From: JBLIAZ01 sp047632015
Lineage (GTDB): Bacteria > Bacteroidota > Bacteroidia > Flavobacteriales_C > GCA-002722245
Direction: 5' to 3'
Assembly (NCBI GenBank): GCA_047632015.1
Contig: JBLIBC010000106.1
Span: forward strand, 1 to 8,716
DNA length: 8,716 bases
The notes below the pieces were generated by a model. It was given only the letters and a program-made list of their open reading frames with translations. It did not search any database and was not told the origin of the DNA. Below, piece by piece: positions 8,201 to 8,716 of this stretch; within the stretch, counting starts at the first letter, position 1; each line of letters opens with the position of its first letter. The translations under genes were made by a program, and so were the position numbers.

Positions 8201-8716
8201 TGATGTACTTGTACTGATAAATGATGTATCTCCAGGAGAAACCTCTTCAATTGTTGGAAAACCTCCTGTTCCAGTCGGAATAGAATCTATTGACCAAACA
8301 CTAACTCCAACTGTAGCACTTAATACTAAACTTGCATTCTCTCCAAGGCAAATATTAGTTAATGGTGCAACTACAGGAGCCTGATTAACAATGATGTAAG
8401 TTGAATCTTTACAACCTCCTGCACTAGTATTCATGATCTTGTACGTCCCTGCTTTTGATGTCGCTGTAGTTACAAAAGATGTATCTCCTGGAGAAACCTC
8501 ACTAAGTACTGGAGCATCACCTACCCCGGTTGGACTAGAATCTATTGACCAGACACTTATTCCTCCCGAAGCTGCAAATGCAGCATTTAATGCTAAGCTA
8601 GCACTCTCTCCAGCACATAAATTAGTTAACGGTGTAACTACAGGCAACTGGTTAACGGTGATATAAGATGAATCTTTACAACCTCCTGTACTAGTATTCA
8701 TGATCTTGTAAGTTCC
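5246..8716 (-). CDS. Giant secreted repeat protein with PKD modules and T9SS type B (gliding motility CHU_C) sorting domain, C-terminal part
   Basis: The frame is open across the right edge (GTYKI precedes the Met codon at 8701 and continues the repeat), so that Met is internal and the real start lies outside. The 1156 visible codons are all extracellular-type sequence rich in Thr, Ser, Asp and Gly. Numbering from the Met at 8701: four tandem repeats of 85-90 residues and the start of a fifth (to about 374); six diverged Ig-like modules (about 375-870); two PKD modules (872-957, with GSTWDFGNG and GEYTVTLSN, and 958-1050, with DEFLWDFTS); and the sorting domain (1053-1151). Cysteines recur in pairs 53-69 residues apart, one pair per module. 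The type B sorting domain implies export by Sec and then the type IX secretion system, to the surface or medium. A role in adhesion or gliding is plausible from the architecture but not shown. No transmembrane segment is seen. Confidence 0.93.
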   Translation of the reverse strand, partial: GTYKIMNTSTGGCKDSSYITVNQLPVVTPLTNLCAGESASLALNAAFAASGGISVWSIDSSPTGVGDAPVLSEVSPGDTSFVTTATSKAGTYKIMNTSAGGCKDSTYIIVNQAPVVAPLTNICLGENASLVLSATVGVSVWSIDSIPTGTGGFPTIEEVSPGDTSFISTSTSRPGTYKIINTSLPGGCKDSVYITVNSLPVITPLTNVCAGETANLTINAAFIADGGVSVWSIDSTPTGTGSIPTIVEVSPGDTSFISTATSRAGTYKILNTSIPGGCKDSVYITVNPVPVVTQLTNICAGESAGLSVDATFIAAGGVSVWSIDSVPTGTGDVPTIAEVSPGDTSFITTITSKAGTYKILNVSVPGGCKDSTYIIVNPKKDATITTTTGNDTLTLCEKDPDDPQVTVAETGGTWNNINVTMPFGSTTATIDLSAIKPVTDLMLIYKFDAPEPCPDADTIWITTTSILDASILAMMDYCISDTTSYVLTKSATANDGGTWWVNGVENPAKIFKPSLLPAGTYSIEQRIGGLCGDTDTVSVMIYPLAVADITGDATLCRYDDAITLSADSTSITWKEIDGKVGFNTGTLVFNPLTAASGVHQIEHTVSNAQCSDVDTAWVTVIDTAVIAIGSFGPYCANGSAVVITATDTSTPDTSGAWIPSAYLTAGGSFDPTLANVGKNAVKYTVGIACPVTEIDSIEVLLNENANIPAYPGLCSQDPAISVIGTSGELLSTTVGVYTPVTGYDVTSNMFDPVVAGVGTHKILYTLGDLQMCGDSASTTIKVTAAAIITPTNPVDRCVGDITTPSTFLASVGTATGTGVWSLNAPALGSINPNTGVWSGTGVTAGGKVYATYTFTTTDPAPNGCVSSALDSLEVFDNPVIDFSRENEDSCVAYADVFTDNTVYSLAALSGSTWDFGNGATGTNQGSDGTNYTVAGEYTVTLSNEYANGCEATADTVINVFPLPTADFVWSPNPVSVLDPRIQFTNSGDLTDEFLWDFTSKGSPVTSASIMPSTVFSVLGDDTIPVTLIVTNNFMASTGATVGCTDTVIKNVIIQDIFQLYVPNAFTPGTKSDGLNDTFYPKGRNWALDNYEFLVLDRWGNLIFQTTTIGHGWDGTVDGSASSGRLSQNDVYVWKLTVKNMYTGKVYRKVGTVTLVK
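5249..5545 (-). other. C-terminal T9SS type B sorting domain (gliding_CHU_C family)
   Basis: The last 99 codons of the giant gene encode the conserved signature: YVPNAFTPG, DGLNDTFYPKG, YEFLVLDRWGNLIFQT, GWDGTVDG, DVYVWKLTVK and the terminal GTVTLVK. The usual Asn-Gly-Asp-Gly after FTP is replaced by GTKSDG, and about six extra residues (SSGRLSQN) lie before DVYVWK. The module is complete up to the stop codon, so the protein should be recognised by the type IX system. Confidence 0.9.
7580..8716 (-). repeat. In-frame tandem repeat array, four units plus a partial fifth, running off the window
   Basis: The units begin at the Gly of GTYKI: 8450-8716 (89 codons), 8195-8449 (85), 7925-8194 (90), 7655-7924 (90), and a partial unit at 7580-7654 that diverges after the VNP codons. 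Each unit reads in order GTYKI, GGCKDS, Y-I-VN, PLTN or QLTN, C-(A/L)-GE, VSVWSIDS, PTG-G and EVSPGDTSF. Unit lengths are exact multiples of three. The second unit lacks four codons near its middle. The first two units have one residue fewer before GGCKDS than the others. At DNA level 8403-8443 and 8670-8710 differ at one base in 41, while other unit pairs are more diverged by eye. The array's far end is outside the window. Confidence 0.93.

Noticed and set aside
7671..8666. Plus-strand open frames at 7671-7871 and 8433-8666 that resemble each other
   Set aside because: They are antisense shadows of the tandem repeats in the minus-strand giant gene; their similarity comes from the repeats.
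8699..8701. Met codon as the start of the giant protein
   Set aside because: The frame continues upstream with codons for GTYKI, which complete the tandem repeat unit, and there is no signal peptide after this Met. It is internal.
7580..8716. CRISPR or non-coding satellite explanation for the repeats
   Set aside because: The period is 255-270 bp, always a multiple of three, with protein-level conservation and an open frame throughout; there is no short repeat/spacer structure.

Overview
The window is AT-rich chromosomal DNA of a Bacteroidota bacterium, most likely a marine Flavobacteriales-type lineage. The evidence is a giant secreted protein ending in a gliding-motility/T9SS type B (CHU_C) sorting domain, a DUF4159 lipobox-free secreted protein directly after rsmE, TAnnTTTG-type -7 promoter boxes, and mostly A-rich translation starts with few Shine-Dalgarno sites. 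Seven protein-coding genes are visible. The two at the edges are cut by the window: pnp lacks its 3' part and the giant surface protein lacks its 5' part. No tRNA, rRNA, CRISPR array, insertion sequence or phage gene was seen.

Layout. Positions 1-2488 hold a minus-strand block read right to left: rsmE (16S rRNA m3U1498 methyltransferase), then a DUF4159 protein overlapping it by 4 nt, then a 161-nt gap with a likely promoter, then rpsO (ribosomal protein S15), a strong hairpin terminator, and pnp (polynucleotide phosphorylase). This is a translation and RNA-turnover neighbourhood; the rpsO-pnp order is the one known from many bacteria. Positions 2600-5157 hold two plus-strand genes with a 1-nt stop/start overlap: hisD (histidinol dehydrogenase, all catalytic and zinc residues present) and an M16-family peptidase homologue that has lost the HxxEH zinc motif but keeps the Arg/Tyr pair of the second domain. 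A long A/T-flanked hairpin at 5175-5230 lies between this pair and the convergent giant gene and can stop transcription from both sides.

Positions 5246-8716 are the C-terminal 1156 codons of a very large extracellular protein. From the right edge inward it has four roughly 85-90 residue tandem repeats plus the start of a fifth, then six diverged Ig-like modules, two PKD modules, and the T9SS type B sorting domain. A regular two-cysteine pattern runs through nearly every module. 

Most of the window is ordinary housekeeping. The points worth a second look are the catalytically degenerate M16 protein coupled to a stand-alone hisD, the repeat array with its two subtypes and cysteine ladder, the absence of a PorP/SprF-type partner downstream of the type B cargo, and the rsmE-DUF4159 coupling. 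I do not see convincing evidence of an undescribed multi-gene system.
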